DNA of 64,000 nucleotides. Origin: Phenylobacterium sp. (GTDB lineage Bacteria; Pseudomonadota; Alphaproteobacteria; Caulobacterales; Caulobacteraceae). Position 1 is the stretch's first letter, and each line of letters opens with the position of its first letter. Below the pieces are notes generated by a model that ran no database searches, was not told where the DNA came from, and was given only the letters and a program-made list of their open reading frames with translations. Both the position numbers and the translations under genes were made by a program. The stretch lies in NCBI GenBank assembly GCA_020402745.1, contig JADBYZ010000004.1, forward strand, positions 1 through 64,000. The letters run 5' to 3'. Shown here one piece after another: positions 51,648 to 60,450 of the stretch.

Positions 51648-52827
51648 CCTTGTCGAGGGCCTGGAGGACGTCCTCCGCCAGGTCCTCGGCGTCTTCCAGG
51701 CCGACGCTCATCCGCACCCAGCCCTCGGTGAGGCCGATCTCCAGCCGCTCGGATTCCGACATCGAGCGGTGGGTCGTGGTGCTGGGATGGGTGGCCATGG
51801 ACTTGGCGTCGCCCAGGTTGTTCGAGATGTCGACAATCCCCAGGGCGTCCAGGAAGGCCCAGGCGCGCTCGCGGGTCCCAAGGTCAAAGGCCACGACATT
51901 GCCCGGGCCGGACATCTGGGCGGCGATCAGGTTGGCCTGGGGATGGTCAGGCCGCCCCGGGAAGACCACCCGGCGAACGGCGGTGTGACTGCCCAACGCC
52001 CCGGTCACCCGCACCGCATTGTCCGCCTGCCGCCGCACGCGCAGGTCGAGGGTCTCCAGCCCCTTCAGCAGCACCCAGGAATTGAAGGGCGAAAGGGCCG
52101 GGCCCGTATGCCGCAGAATGTCGCGGTAGGCCTCGGCCATCAGCTCCGCCCCGCCCAGGATGGCGCCGCCCAGCACCCGGCCCTGGCCGTCGATGTGCTT
52201 GGTGGCCGAGTAGACGACGATGTCCGCCCCCAGCTCGAGGGGCTTCTGGAAGACTGGAGTGGCGAAGACATTGTCCACCACCAGCCGGGCGCCAGCTTGG
52301 CGCGCGAGGGCGGCCACCTCGGCGATAGGGGTCACTTCCAGCAGGGGATTGGCCGGGCTCTCCACCAGGAAGGCGCGGGTATTGGGCCGGATGGCGTCGG
52401 CCCAGGCGGCGGGGTCCGTGGCATCGACGAAAGTTACCTCGACCCCGAAACGAGGCATCCACTGGGAGAGGATCCAGCGGCAGGAGCCGAACAGGGCGCG
52501 GCCCGCGACCACATGGTCGCCGGCCCGGACGAGCCCCTGCAGGGCGACATGCACCGCCGACATGCCCGAGGCCGTCGCCCGGCACACCTCCGCCCCCTCC
52601 AGGAGGGCGAGGCGGTCCTCGAACATCTGCGTCGTCGGGTTTCCGAAGCGCTGATAGATGAAGCCAGGGTCCTCGCCGGAGAAGCGCCGGTCGGCCGCAG
52701 CGGCGTTGTCGTAGGCGAAGCTCTGGGTCAGGTAGAGGGCCTCGGAAATCTCGCCATAGGGCGAGCGCGCCATGCCGCCGCGCACCAGACGGGTCTGGGG
52801 GCGCCAGTCCTTGGGGCTTTGGGTCAT
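51643..52827 (-). CDS. metZ: O-succinylhomoserine sulfhydrylase (Cys/Met metabolism PLP enzyme)
   Basis: A 394-residue trans-sulfuration enzyme. The N-terminus TRLVRGGMARSPYGEISEAL, YQRFGNPTTQMFEDRLALLE, the cofactor lysine in VYSATKHIDGQGRVLGGAIL, and ESPANPLLEVTPI match MetZ proteins of Caulobacterales and rhizobia. It forms homocysteine from O-succinylhomoserine and sulfide, in methionine synthesis. A GGAG site precedes the ATG. It diverges from dcd with about 105 bp between the starts. I saw no riboswitch-like structure there. Confidence 0.92.
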   Translation of the reverse strand: MTQSPKDWRPQTRLVRGGMARSPYGEISEALYLTQSFAYDNAAAADRRFSGEDPGFIYQRFGNPTTQMFEDRLALLEGAEVCRATASGMSAVHVALQGLVRAGDHVVAGRALFGSCRWILSQWMPRFGVEVTFVDATDPAAWADAIRPNTRAFLVESPANPLLEVTPIAEVAALARQAGARLVVDNVFATPVFQKPLELGADIVVYSATKHIDGQGRVLGGAILGGAELMAEAYRDILRHTGPALSPFNSWVLLKGLETLDLRVRRQADNAVRVTGALGSHTAVRRVVFPGRPDHPQANLIAAQMSGPGNVVAFDLGTRERAWAFLDALGIVDISNNLGDAKSMATHPSTTTHRSMSESERLEIGLTEGWVRMSVGLEDAEDLAEDVLQALDKV

Positions 52828-52934
52828 GGTCGGTCTCCGAGTCAGGAGCTCGCTTCAACCCCGCCGGGGGACGCAGGTCAAGCGGTGCGCCGGTTGGCCT
52901 TGCCATTCCCCGGCCGGGCGGCGAGTGTCCCCCC

Positions 52935-53957
52935 ATGTCCGAGACGTCCGGCGCGGGGATTCTGCCCTGCCAATCTCTTGAAGCCCTGATCGCCAGCGAG
53001 GCCATCGCCGCCGACCGGCCCTTCGATTCTGACCAGGTCCAACCGGCCAGCCTGGACCTGCGCCTGGGCGTCCGGGCCTGGCGGGTGCGCGCCTCCTTCC
53101 TGCCGCGCCCTGGCCGGACCGTGGCCGACCGGCTGGCGGACGTGATGATGCATGAGATCGACCTGTCGGCCGGCGCCGTGCTGGAGCGGGGCTGCGTCTA
53201 CATCGCCGAACTTCAGGAGCGCCTCGCCCTGCCCAAGGGCGTCTCGGCCCGCGCCAACCCCAAGAGCTCCACGGGCCGGGTCGACGTCTTCGTTCGTCTG
53301 CTCACCGACCACCAGCCGGCCTTTGACGACGTGACCGATGGGTATCGGGGCCCGGCCTTCGTCGAGATCGCCCCCCAGACCTTCCCGGTCCTGGTGCGCA
53401 CCGGAACCCGCCTCAACCAGCTGCGCCTGAAGCGCGGGGACCCGCCGCGCCTCGCCACGATCAGCGTGGGCGTGGACCTGGAGAGCGAGGCCGTCGCCGG
53501 CTTCCGCGCCCGCCGCCATGCCGGCGTTGTCGACATGGACCGGGTCGGCGGCCATGACCCGAGGGACTTCTGGGAGCCTCTCACGCCGCGGCGTGGAGAG
53601 CTGCTGCTTGATCCCGGCGAGTTCTACATCCTGGCGTCCCGCGAGGCGGTGGAGATCCCCGTCCTGCAGGCGGCGGAAATGACCCCCATCGACCCCTCGG
53701 TGGGGGAGTTCCGGGTGCACTATGCGGGCTTCTTCGATCCGGGCTTCGGCGCCGCAGAGGCCGGCGCTGCGGGCTCCCGCGGCGTGCTGGAGGTGCGCAG
53801 TCACGAGACGCCCTTCCTGCTGGAGCACGGCCAGACCGTCGCCCGCCTCGTCTTCGAGCCCCTGACCGAACGACCCACTCGCCTTTATGGCGAGGGCGGG
53901 AGCCACTACCAGAGGCAGGGCCTCAAGCTCTCCAAGCATTTCCGGCCCTGGAGCTAG
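52935..53957 (+). CDS. dcd: 2'-deoxycytidine 5'-triphosphate deaminase, long form
   Basis: A 340-residue protein built from two dUTPase-like halves, the alphaproteobacterial long form. The first half has QPASLDLRLGVRAWRVRASF and GVSARANPKSSTGRVDVFVR; the second has LDPGEFYILASREAVEIPVL, VHYAGFFDPGFG, and SHETPFLLEHGQTVARLVFE. The enzyme deaminates dCTP to dUTP for thymidylate supply. It is cytoplasmic, and the ATG follows a C-rich leader with no clear Shine-Dalgarno motif. Confidence 0.93.
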   Translation: MSETSGAGILPCQSLEALIASEAIAADRPFDSDQVQPASLDLRLGVRAWRVRASFLPRPGRTVADRLADVMMHEIDLSAGAVLERGCVYIAELQERLALPKGVSARANPKSSTGRVDVFVRLLTDHQPAFDDVTDGYRGPAFVEIAPQTFPVLVRTGTRLNQLRLKRGDPPRLATISVGVDLESEAVAGFRARRHAGVVDMDRVGGHDPRDFWEPLTPRRGELLLDPGEFYILASREAVEIPVLQAAEMTPIDPSVGEFRVHYAGFFDPGFGAAEAGAAGSRGVLEVRSHETPFLLEHGQTVARLVFEPLTERPTRLYGEGGSHYQRQGLKLSKHFRPWS

Positions 53958-53974
53958 GCTCCAGGTCGAGAGAC

Positions 53975-54838
53975 TCAGAGCCGCTCGCGCACGGGCAGGT
54001 TCATGGTCGAGAACCGGTCGTCCAGGTGCTCGATCTCCAGGAATCCCGATGAGGCGCCGAAGGGCTTGTAGATCGAGAAGGTCTTGGCGATCCCGAGGGT
54101 GGCGGCGCTCTCCAGGGGCGAGACGAAGCTGCAGTCGCGGTCCAGCCAGTGGGGCTGGCTCATCCAGTAGGACAGCTGGTCCCGGGTCAGGGCGTAGAAG
54201 CCCGAGTGCGGGTTGCGCGCCCGCTGGAAGACGCCCGTCCGGCCAAAGGGCGAGCCGTAGAGCGTGTCCTCGTCCGTGACATGGGACTTCATCCGGTCGG
54301 AGACGGCGGGGGCGAGGTCCCCGTCGATGTAGGTCTTCGGGGCGTGGCCCGCAGGGTTCAGCTCCACCCGGTTGGGCATGAGCACCCGGCGGGGGCCGAA
54401 GGTGCGGTTGAACCAGACCAGTTTGTCGATGAGGGCCGGGTCGTTGATCTTCAGGTCGTCCTCGCTGAAGACGAACAGGTCGTAGAGGTTGCGCCAGGTG
54501 GCGAACAGGCCCTGGGCGGTGAAGCCCAGCATGCGCGGCTGGTCGAGGGTGTGCTTGGCCACCCGCACGCCCATGGCCGTGCAGAACTCCGACGTCATGA
54601 GGTGTTTTTCGTTCGCCGTCGTGACGACGATGTCCACCGTGTCCTCGGACCGGGGCCCCATGTGGAAGGACCGCGAGCCCACGTCCAGCATGGCGCTGGG
54701 GCCGAAGTGCGCCCGCCAGCTGCGGATCGCCGCTTCAACCGCGGCCTTGCGGTCGGCCTCGCGGCTCCCGTCGGTGGAGGCGTGCCGGGGCTTGGCCTCG
54801 GCGGCGAAGTAGTGAGCCAGGATGACCAGGATGCGCAT
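53975..54838 (-). CDS. glycosyltransferase-like protein of unknown specificity
   Basis: A 287-residue soluble protein starting MRILVILAHYFAAEAKPRHA. VDIVVTTANEKHLM and LYDLFVFSEDDLKINDPALI resemble the strand-loop pattern of GT-A enzymes, with EDD as a possible DxD-type metal site, followed by HSGFYALTRDQLSYWM as an acceptor-side loop. It lacks membrane helices. I infer a glycosyltransferase-like fold from this pattern only. It converges on dcd and is divergent from the tRNA gene. Confidence 0.6.
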   Translation of the reverse strand: MRILVILAHYFAAEAKPRHASTDGSREADRKAAVEAAIRSWRAHFGPSAMLDVGSRSFHMGPRSEDTVDIVVTTANEKHLMTSEFCTAMGVRVAKHTLDQPRMLGFTAQGLFATWRNLYDLFVFSEDDLKINDPALIDKLVWFNRTFGPRRVLMPNRVELNPAGHAPKTYIDGDLAPAVSDRMKSHVTDEDTLYGSPFGRTGVFQRARNPHSGFYALTRDQLSYWMSQPHWLDRDCSFVSPLESAATLGIAKTFSIYKPFGASSGFLEIEHLDDRFSTMNLPVRERL

Positions 54839-54941
54839 GGGACCCGCCGTAAAGTGTCCCCTGCTACCTACAGGCCCCCGCGCCCGGGGGAAAGTCGCGG
54901 CCTTGAGCCCCGCCCTCCCGGGCTGTAAGGAGGGAAGGCGC

Positions 54942-55016
54942 GCGGGCGTAGTTCAGAGGTAGAACGCAAGCTTCCCAAGCTTGATGTCGGGGGTTCGATT
55001 CCCCCCGCCCGCTCCA
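54942..55016 (+). tRNA. tRNA-Gly (anticodon CCC), CCA encoded
   Basis: The 75-nt sequence folds into a full cloverleaf. The acceptor stem is GCGGGCG with CGCCCGC, and the D-stem GTTC with GAAC. The anticodon stem CAAGC/GCTTG encloses loop TTCCCAA with CCC at 54974-54976. The T-stem GGGGG/CCCCC encloses TTCGATT, and CCA is encoded at 55014-55016. Confidence 0.97.
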
Positions 55017-55317
55017 AACCCTTCCCGAGCCAGTGCGGCCAGAACCTTTAGCCCAAGCGGGCTTTGTCGCTATCCGGCCCTCGGCCCAGGGGTGACGCCT
55101 CAAGGCGGACGAACAAGGACCAAGTGCGCGCGCGGCGCAATCGAACGGCAACCTTAAAGGGATATTGTGCCTGTCTAGATCATGTTCCGATAAGTGGGAA
55201 CCGGTTATCGGAACATGACTAACATATTGAAATGATAGTCTATTTTGTCCTCTCAGACTTTCCGTCTGAAAGGAACGGGCTCTAGGACGGGTCAATCAGG
55301 CACAAGGTTGCTCCAGG
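55017..55317. other. intergenic region, locally AT-richer than surroundings
   Basis: No convincing gene is seen. From about 55145 to 55265 the base composition falls well below the window average, with a long palindrome at 55180-55218, an AT-rich stretch (ATATTGAAATGATAG) and a small inverted pair CAGAC/GTCTG near 55255-55269. Promoters for the two-component operon that begins at 55318 probably lie here. Confidence 0.6.
55180..55218. repeat. long palindrome of alphaproteobacterial interspersed-repeat type
   Basis: TCATGTTCCGATAA (55180-55193) and TTATCGGAACATGA (55205-55218) are perfect 14-bp arms with an 11-base loop, GTGGGAACCGG. The form (ATGATC-like arms with a central GTGGGAACCGG) recalls palindromic elements repeated in many alphaproteobacterial genomes. 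It may be a REP-like element or a terminator for the tRNA transcript, although no T-run follows. Confidence 0.6.
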
Positions 55318-56004
55318 ATGGAAAGTGAACTGGATGGGGTTCGGGTCCTGATCGTGGAGGACGAACCGGCCATCGCCGATATCGTTGATGTCTTTCTCGG
55401 GCGCGAGAAAGCCCTGCGGCTGATCGCCAGGGACGGCGATGACGCGCTCTCGGCGGCGGCCTATTGGCGACCCCACCTGATCGTGCTCGACCTGAAGCTG
55501 CCAAAGCGCGATGGCTATGCGGTCCTGGCGGAGCTGCGTGCGCGCGGAGGGCCGCCGGTGATCATTCTCAGCGCCCTGGGAGAGGATGTCGACAAGCTCA
55601 CGGGCTTCCGGCTGGGTTGTGACGACTACCTGGTCAAGCCCTTCAACCCGCTGGAGCTGATCGCGCGCGCCAAGGCGGTGCTGCGACGCAAGAACCTGCT
55701 GGAGCAGTCAAGGATTGTCGCCCTGGGCGAGTTGCAGGTCGATCTTGACCGCCACGTCGCCTCGGTGGGCGAAACCCTGCTGGACCTGACGCCCACCGAG
55801 TTTCGGATCCTGAAGGTGCTGGCAGAGCGCGCCGGTCGCCTGGTGTCCCGAGGTCAACTGGTGGACTCCGCTATGGATGGCGAGGCCTTCGACAAGTCGG
55901 TGAATCCGCACATCAGCCGGCTTCGCCAGAAGCTTGAGGCGCTGGGGAACCTGCGCCTGGTCAGCGTACGCAGCGAGGGCTACCGGCTCGAGGTGTTTCA
56001 ATGA
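55318..56004 (+). CDS. OmpR/PhoB-family response regulator
   Basis: A 228-residue regulator. Receiver domain: acidic VEDEP, phosphoacceptor Asp in IVLDLKLPKRDG, Ser in IILSALGED and Lys in LVKPFNP. C-terminal winged helix: VALGELQVDLDRHVASVGET, LTPTEFRILKVLAERAGRLV, and NPHISRLRQKLEALG for DNA contact. It overlaps the histidine kinase gene by ATGA. Its most plausible target is the leader of the receptor gene after the operon, which carries four repeats at an 11-bp period. Confidence 0.95.
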   Translation: MESELDGVRVLIVEDEPAIADIVDVFLGREKALRLIARDGDDALSAAAYWRPHLIVLDLKLPKRDGYAVLAELRARGGPPVIILSALGEDVDKLTGFRLGCDDYLVKPFNPLELIARAKAVLRRKNLLEQSRIVALGELQVDLDRHVASVGETLLDLTPTEFRILKVLAERAGRLVSRGQLVDSAMDGEAFDKSVNPHISRLRQKLEALGNLRLVSVRSEGYRLEVFQ

Positions 56005-57140
56005 AGACCTTGTCGCTGAAGTTCCAGATCGCCTCAGTCACCATCTTCAGCGCTATCGTCGGGGCGGTTGCAGCCCAGATGCTCCCCGGTGCGATTTTCT
56101 CCATCAGGGACTTCCTGTTCGAAGCGAGCCTTTCGCCGCGGGAGAGGCTGGCGCTGGATCGACTCGAGCATATTGCGGGGCGGTGTTCCGCGGCGTTTAT
56201 GGACTTCCGAGACTCTCTGGGCTTCCATACTTGGCGACTGAGCTACGATCTTGTGGTCCTGTTCGTGGTGCTCGGGGCCGCCATCGTCATGGGACTGGTC
56301 GCCTGGGGTCTCGCCGGTCGTCTGACCCGCCCCCTCGAGATTCTGGCTGAGGCGGTGCGCCTGGTCGCGAATGGCGATCGTAGGCCGCCCAAGCTCTCGT
56401 TGGCCGCGACGTCGGAGGTCGCCGCGCTCAATGCGGACTTTGTGGCGATGACCGCCGCCCTGCGTTCGGCGGACGATGACCTGCGACTTCGAAGCGCGGC
56501 GCTCGCGCACGACATCCGCACGCCCCTAACGATCCTGCGAGGCCGGCTGGCGGGCCTCAAGGAAGGCCTCTTCACGGCGGATGACGCCTTCTGCGACGGA
56601 CTGGTCGAACAGATCGGCTGGATCGATCATCTGGTCGCGGACGTGAACGCCCTGGCGGATGCGCGTCAGGCCGGTGCGGGCAAGCGGGACAGGGTAGACC
56701 TCTGTGCGCTGGCGAAGGACAGTGTGGACTCCCTGCGCCCGGAGTTGGAGGCCAGCGACGTTTCATTGGCCCTGGTCTCAGGAGAGAGCGTCTTTGTCGA
56801 GGCCGACCCCGGACGTCTGCGTCGCGCCCTGCTGAACATCCTGCGGAACTTGATCCGCTATGCTCCGGGGGCGCCGGCGACCATCGAGGTGTTTGCCGAT
56901 GGAGCCGATGCGGTTCTCAGGTGCACCGATCATGGCCCGGGCTGGCCGCCGGGCGATCCCCACGCCCTTGCTGAGCCCTTCGCCCGGGGAGATGAGTCCC
57001 GGTCCAGGCAAACGGGAGGTTCGGGTCTGGGCCTCTCGATCGTCCAGGCGACGGTTGCGGCCTATGGCGGAGCCTTGAATCTCAGGCGGGGCGCTGAGGG
57101 CGGAGCGATCGTCGAGATCCGGTTGCCCGTCATCCGCTGA
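56001..57140 (+). CDS. sensor histidine kinase, HAMP-HisKA-HATPase
   Basis: A 379-residue kinase. Transmembrane segments lie near residues 7-27 and 78-98, with a short periplasmic loop between them. HAMP follows (RLTRPLEILAEAVRLVANGD). The H-box is ALAHDIRTPLTILRGR (note HDIRTP rather than HELRTP), the N-box RRALLNILRNLIRYAP, and the G-boxes RCTDHGPGWP and GGSGLGLSI. The periplasmic loop of about 50 residues is too short for a large binding domain. It pairs with the overlapping regulator. The downstream outer-membrane gene may be the regulated output. Confidence 0.93.
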   Translation: MKTLSLKFQIASVTIFSAIVGAVAAQMLPGAIFSIRDFLFEASLSPRERLALDRLEHIAGRCSAAFMDFRDSLGFHTWRLSYDLVVLFVVLGAAIVMGLVAWGLAGRLTRPLEILAEAVRLVANGDRRPPKLSLAATSEVAALNADFVAMTAALRSADDDLRLRSAALAHDIRTPLTILRGRLAGLKEGLFTADDAFCDGLVEQIGWIDHLVADVNALADARQAGAGKRDRVDLCALAKDSVDSLRPELEASDVSLALVSGESVFVEADPGRLRRALLNILRNLIRYAPGAPATIEVFADGADAVLRCTDHGPGWPPGDPHALAEPFARGDESRSRQTGGSGLGLSIVQATVAAYGGALNLRRGAEGGAIVEIRLPVIR

Positions 57141-57180
57141 CGCAATCATTGCGCAATCGTCGCGCAACCCGCTCGAACCC
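57141..57180 (+). promoter_or_regulatory. direct repeats at 11-bp period, candidate response-regulator site
   Basis: CGCAATC at 57141, CGCAATC at 57152, CGCAACC at 57163 and CGAACCC at 57174 share an 11-base period. OmpR/PhoB proteins bind head-to-tail half-sites spaced 10-11 bp. The region lies right after the kinase stop and about 190 bp before the receptor start, so autoregulation or target control by the neighbouring regulator is likely. Confidence 0.55.
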
Positions 57181-57333
57181 GTTCGCGCGCATCTGGTCTT
57201 CATCCCTTCCGTCGGCTGCGACGGACCTGGGAGGAGTTTCCAGATCAAGGTTCGGACAGGTCACGATGACAACAGCAGTTTCCGGTTTCGCAGGGCGAGT
57301 TCCGTTCGCCAGTCTGTTTGCTGGCGCTCGCTC

Positions 57334-59382
57334 ATGAGGTTGTGCGCTGGCATCCCCCTGGCTGTCGCGGCGATGGCCCTAGTTTCAGCGACTCCCACAC
57401 TGGCTCGGGCATCCGAGCCGATGCAGGTGAAGAGCTACTCCCGGGAGTTCTTTACGGACTTCGCCCCGAGTACAGCGCTCGACATGGTCGGAAGGGTCCC
57501 TGGCTTCACCCTCAATGAGGGGGAGGCCCGCCGAGGCTTCGGGGACACGGGGGGCAATGTCCTGATCAATGGCGCGCGCCCCGGCTCAAAGGCGGGCGGG
57601 CCACGCGAGGCGCTGTCGCGAATCCCGGCCTCGGCCGTCGTGAGGATCGATCTTGTCACCAACCCCACCACCAGCGAGGCGTCCGGACAGAGCGTCATTG
57701 TTGACCTGATCCTGCAGGAAACCCCGGTCTCGGGCTCCTGGAGTCTGTCCCTCACCCGCACTCGGGACGAGGTGTTGCGTCCGAAGGTGGAGGCCAGCCT
57801 TTCCGGACCAATCGCGGACTGGCGCGCATCCGGGAGTGTTCTGTTTCGACCCTGGAGCGATCCCTCAGATGGAACGCGCAGGCGGACCGGGCCGGTTGGT
57901 GAATTGCGGCTCTTCGAACAGATGACTGGCGATGTGAACGGCGTGCAGATTAGGCTTTCTGGAGATGCGCGGCGCGAAGCGCTCGGCGGCGAACTCGTGG
58001 TGAATGGCCGGCTGGACGGGTATGACGTCGACGTGCTTTTCGTCCGGAGCGGCTTCATTGGACGCCTGCCGGCGGGGTCGGTCGATCAGCTTCAGGGAGT
58101 CTCATTCGACGACCGGAGCCTTAGCGCCGAGCTTGGCGCAGAGTGGTCCAGGAAGTTGTCGAACGCAGCGACCTTCAAGGTGCTGAGTCTTGTCAGTTGG
58201 AGCCAGGACGACTCCGACAGTGGAAGTCGGATCGAGAGGCCTCTTGGAACCCGGATTTCCGAGACCCTCTCAATCTCCCAGCGGAACAAGATCGAGTGGG
58301 TCGGTCGCGCAACGATGTCGGCGGGCGAAGGTCGACTGCGCCCCGAATTCGGGGGTGAGGCGGCCTTCAACAGGTTGGACTCATCGCTGTCCTTCACCAC
58401 CCGTGACTCCGCAGGGACGTTGACCCCGATATCCCTTCCGGCCGCCAATGTCGTCGTGGATGAGTACCGCGCGGAGGTGTTCCTTAACCTCGCTTACGAC
58501 GTCTCGCCGAGCTGGACCCTCGATGCAAGGGCCGCTTCGGAGTGGTCGGAAATCTCGGTCAGCGGCGATGCCCGCAATCGTCAGCGGCTGCAGTTCCTGA
58601 AGCCTGAGGTGTCCCTCTCCTGGCGCCCGGGACCTGATCTCAGCGTCGTCGCCGGTGTTCGCCGGAGTGTCGGTCAGTTGGATTTCGACTCGTTTGCGGC
58701 TTCCGCCGAGGTCGGGGCCGACCGCACCCGGGGGGGTAATGCTCAACTCCGCCCGCAGACCGAGACGCGCGCCAGCCTGGACCTGGATGTGCGCGGACAG
58801 GGGGGATTGGCGCTGAACGCCGGCGTATTCCACGAGTGGCGTGAAGATGTTCTGGAGCCGATCATCCTGCCCGGCGGCGCCTTCGGCGTTGGGAATGCGA
58901 ACAGCGCCCGGGTCTGGGGCGCCAGGATCGGAGCCTCCACCTCCCTGTCGTGGCTCGCCCGGGGGATGCGTCTAGACGCCAACGGCGAATGGCGGGAGTC
59001 TGTCTTCGACGATCCGCTGACAGGTCGCTCACGAAGGCTGACGGACTTTACGCCGTGGACCTATTCCGTCGAACTCCGCCAGGATCTGCCGGAACAAAAG
59101 CTGTCCTGGAGCGCGAAGGTATCCGGAGAGGACGAGCAGGTCAGCTACTACGTCCCTGAGTCCAGCGCCTTCGGTATGGGTCCAGAAGTGCGCCTGACCG
59201 TGGAAAGCACCTACTGGCAGGACCTCAAAGTGAGTTTGACCGTTCTGAACCCCCTTGGACGCAGATTCACGAGAGACAGAACCTTCTTCGCACCAACCCG
59301 AGCCACAGCCGTCACAGGGCGCGAGGCCGCGCGCTGGGAAGAGGGACCAGACGTGTCCCTGACCGTGAAGCGTACTTTCTGA
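57334..59382 (+). CDS. TonB-dependent receptor-like outer-membrane protein
   Basis: A 682-residue protein with a signal peptide (ending PTLARA, residues about 20-25). The plug-like domain has GGNVLINGARPGSKAGGPRE and SRIPASAVVRIDLVTNPTTS. Long runs of alternating beta-strand patterns follow, and the C-terminal strand ends in VSLTVKRTF with terminal Phe, as in outer-membrane barrels. No clear TonB box was seen. It follows the two-component operon by 193 bp. I infer that the regulator senses and controls uptake of a nutrient by this protein; the ligand is unknown. Confidence 0.83.
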   Translation: MRLCAGIPLAVAAMALVSATPTLARASEPMQVKSYSREFFTDFAPSTALDMVGRVPGFTLNEGEARRGFGDTGGNVLINGARPGSKAGGPREALSRIPASAVVRIDLVTNPTTSEASGQSVIVDLILQETPVSGSWSLSLTRTRDEVLRPKVEASLSGPIADWRASGSVLFRPWSDPSDGTRRRTGPVGELRLFEQMTGDVNGVQIRLSGDARREALGGELVVNGRLDGYDVDVLFVRSGFIGRLPAGSVDQLQGVSFDDRSLSAELGAEWSRKLSNAATFKVLSLVSWSQDDSDSGSRIERPLGTRISETLSISQRNKIEWVGRATMSAGEGRLRPEFGGEAAFNRLDSSLSFTTRDSAGTLTPISLPAANVVVDEYRAEVFLNLAYDVSPSWTLDARAASEWSEISVSGDARNRQRLQFLKPEVSLSWRPGPDLSVVAGVRRSVGQLDFDSFAASAEVGADRTRGGNAQLRPQTETRASLDLDVRGQGGLALNAGVFHEWREDVLEPIILPGGAFGVGNANSARVWGARIGASTSLSWLARGMRLDANGEWRESVFDDPLTGRSRRLTDFTPWTYSVELRQDLPEQKLSWSAKVSGEDEQVSYYVPESSAFGMGPEVRLTVESTYWQDLKVSLTVLNPLGRRFTRDRTFFAPTRATAVTGREAARWEEGPDVSLTVKRTF

Positions 59383-59421
59383 CCTCCCCGCGCCTCGAGG
59401 GAGCCGCCCGCGCACAAAGAG

Positions 59422-60450
59422 TCAGGGTGCGGCGGCTCTGACCGCCTTCAGGATCTCCGCCCAGGACGCCAGCTTGAAGTTCTGGGCATCGGGGGCGTTG
59501 TCGCCGTCCTGGGCCACGAAGAGGCCGTCTGGGTAGGCGCGGCTGAAGCGGCCCAGGGCCAGGGCGATGCCGTCGGTCTCCTCGGTGGAGCCCAGCTCGC
59601 CGCCAGAAATCCGGAAACGTCCTGCGGGCGTGAGCTCGGGTAGGCGATAGAGGGCGTAGGCGTTGTCGCCCTGGCTGGACACCACCAGCCAGCCCCCCGT
59701 GCGGCCTTCCGTCGCCAGGGCCAGGCCCTCGACGTCCGCGACCAGCTGCACCCCGTCGGCGCGGATCGCCAGGCGGCCCTCTGATGGGCCGTCGGGCCGG
59801 GCGTCGAACACCCAGACCCCGGCCTTCTCCTCGCCGACGTAAAGGGTGCGGGTGCGATTATCGACCACGCAGCCCTCCGCCTGGGAAGGAACGCTCAGCT
59901 TCCGGACGAAGGTTCCGGAAGCCTTGTCGCGCACAAGGTCCAGTCGGACCTGAACGATCTGCCCATCCTTGAGCACCGAGAAGGCGTGAACCTGCCGGTC
60001 GATCACGGCCAGGCAGACGCCGTAGGCCTCGCCCGCCCCGCCCTCGGCTTCGCCGACCGGCGCGAGGGCGCCGCTGCGGGTGTTGAGCCGGTAGAGCTTC
60101 AGGAGCGCGCGGGCCGGATCGTTCCGGTCAGAGGCGATCACCAGGACGCCCCGGGCGCCTAGGTCCACCAGATCGACATTGTTGACCCGGCCGGCGGGGG
60201 TGAAGTGAACGCTCTCCCCCGACAGGCGGTAAACGTGCAGGCCAGCCTTCTTGTCGGTGCCGACGATCAGGCTCCGCTCCGGGTTCCGGGGGTCCCGCCA
60301 GATGGCGGGATCATCGGCGGCGTCCTCCGCCACAGTGCCGACCGGTACGGTCTGGCCCCGCGCAGGGACAGTGACGGTCTGTGCTGTCGCCGATACGGCC
60401 AGGACCGACGCCAGAAGGAGACCCAGGCCGGTCGTCTGGATCGCCCGCAT
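59422..60450 (-). CDS. 3-phytase-like beta-propeller protein, secreted
   Basis: A 342-residue protein with a signal peptide (MRAIQTTGLGLLLASVLAVS, ATAQ). It has the BPP phytase core: DAADDPAIWRDPRNPERSLI, GTDKKAGLHVYRLSGE, FVAQDGDNAPDAQNFKLASW, and EGCVVDNRTRTLYVGEEKAG. These enzymes hydrolyse phytate to release phosphate with calcium. The stop of the TonB receptor overlaps its ATG by one base (TGATG), implying co-transcription. An uptake-coupled phosphate supply from inositol phosphates is a sound inference. Confidence 0.92.
   Translation of the reverse strand: MRAIQTTGLGLLLASVLAVSATAQTVTVPARGQTVPVGTVAEDAADDPAIWRDPRNPERSLIVGTDKKAGLHVYRLSGESVHFTPAGRVNNVDLVDLGARGVLVIASDRNDPARALLKLYRLNTRSGALAPVGEAEGGAGEAYGVCLAVIDRQVHAFSVLKDGQIVQVRLDLVRDKASGTFVRKLSVPSQAEGCVVDNRTRTLYVGEEKAGVWVFDARPDGPSEGRLAIRADGVQLVADVEGLALATEGRTGGWLVVSSQGDNAYALYRLPELTPAGRFRISGGELGSTEETDGIALALGRFSRAYPDGLFVAQDGDNAPDAQNFKLASWAEILKAVRAAAP

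Noticed and set aside
54875-54890. CCCCCG/CGGGGG hairpin ahead of the tRNA
   Set aside because: Short GC palindrome without a T-run, located upstream of both flanking genes, so no termination role is evident.
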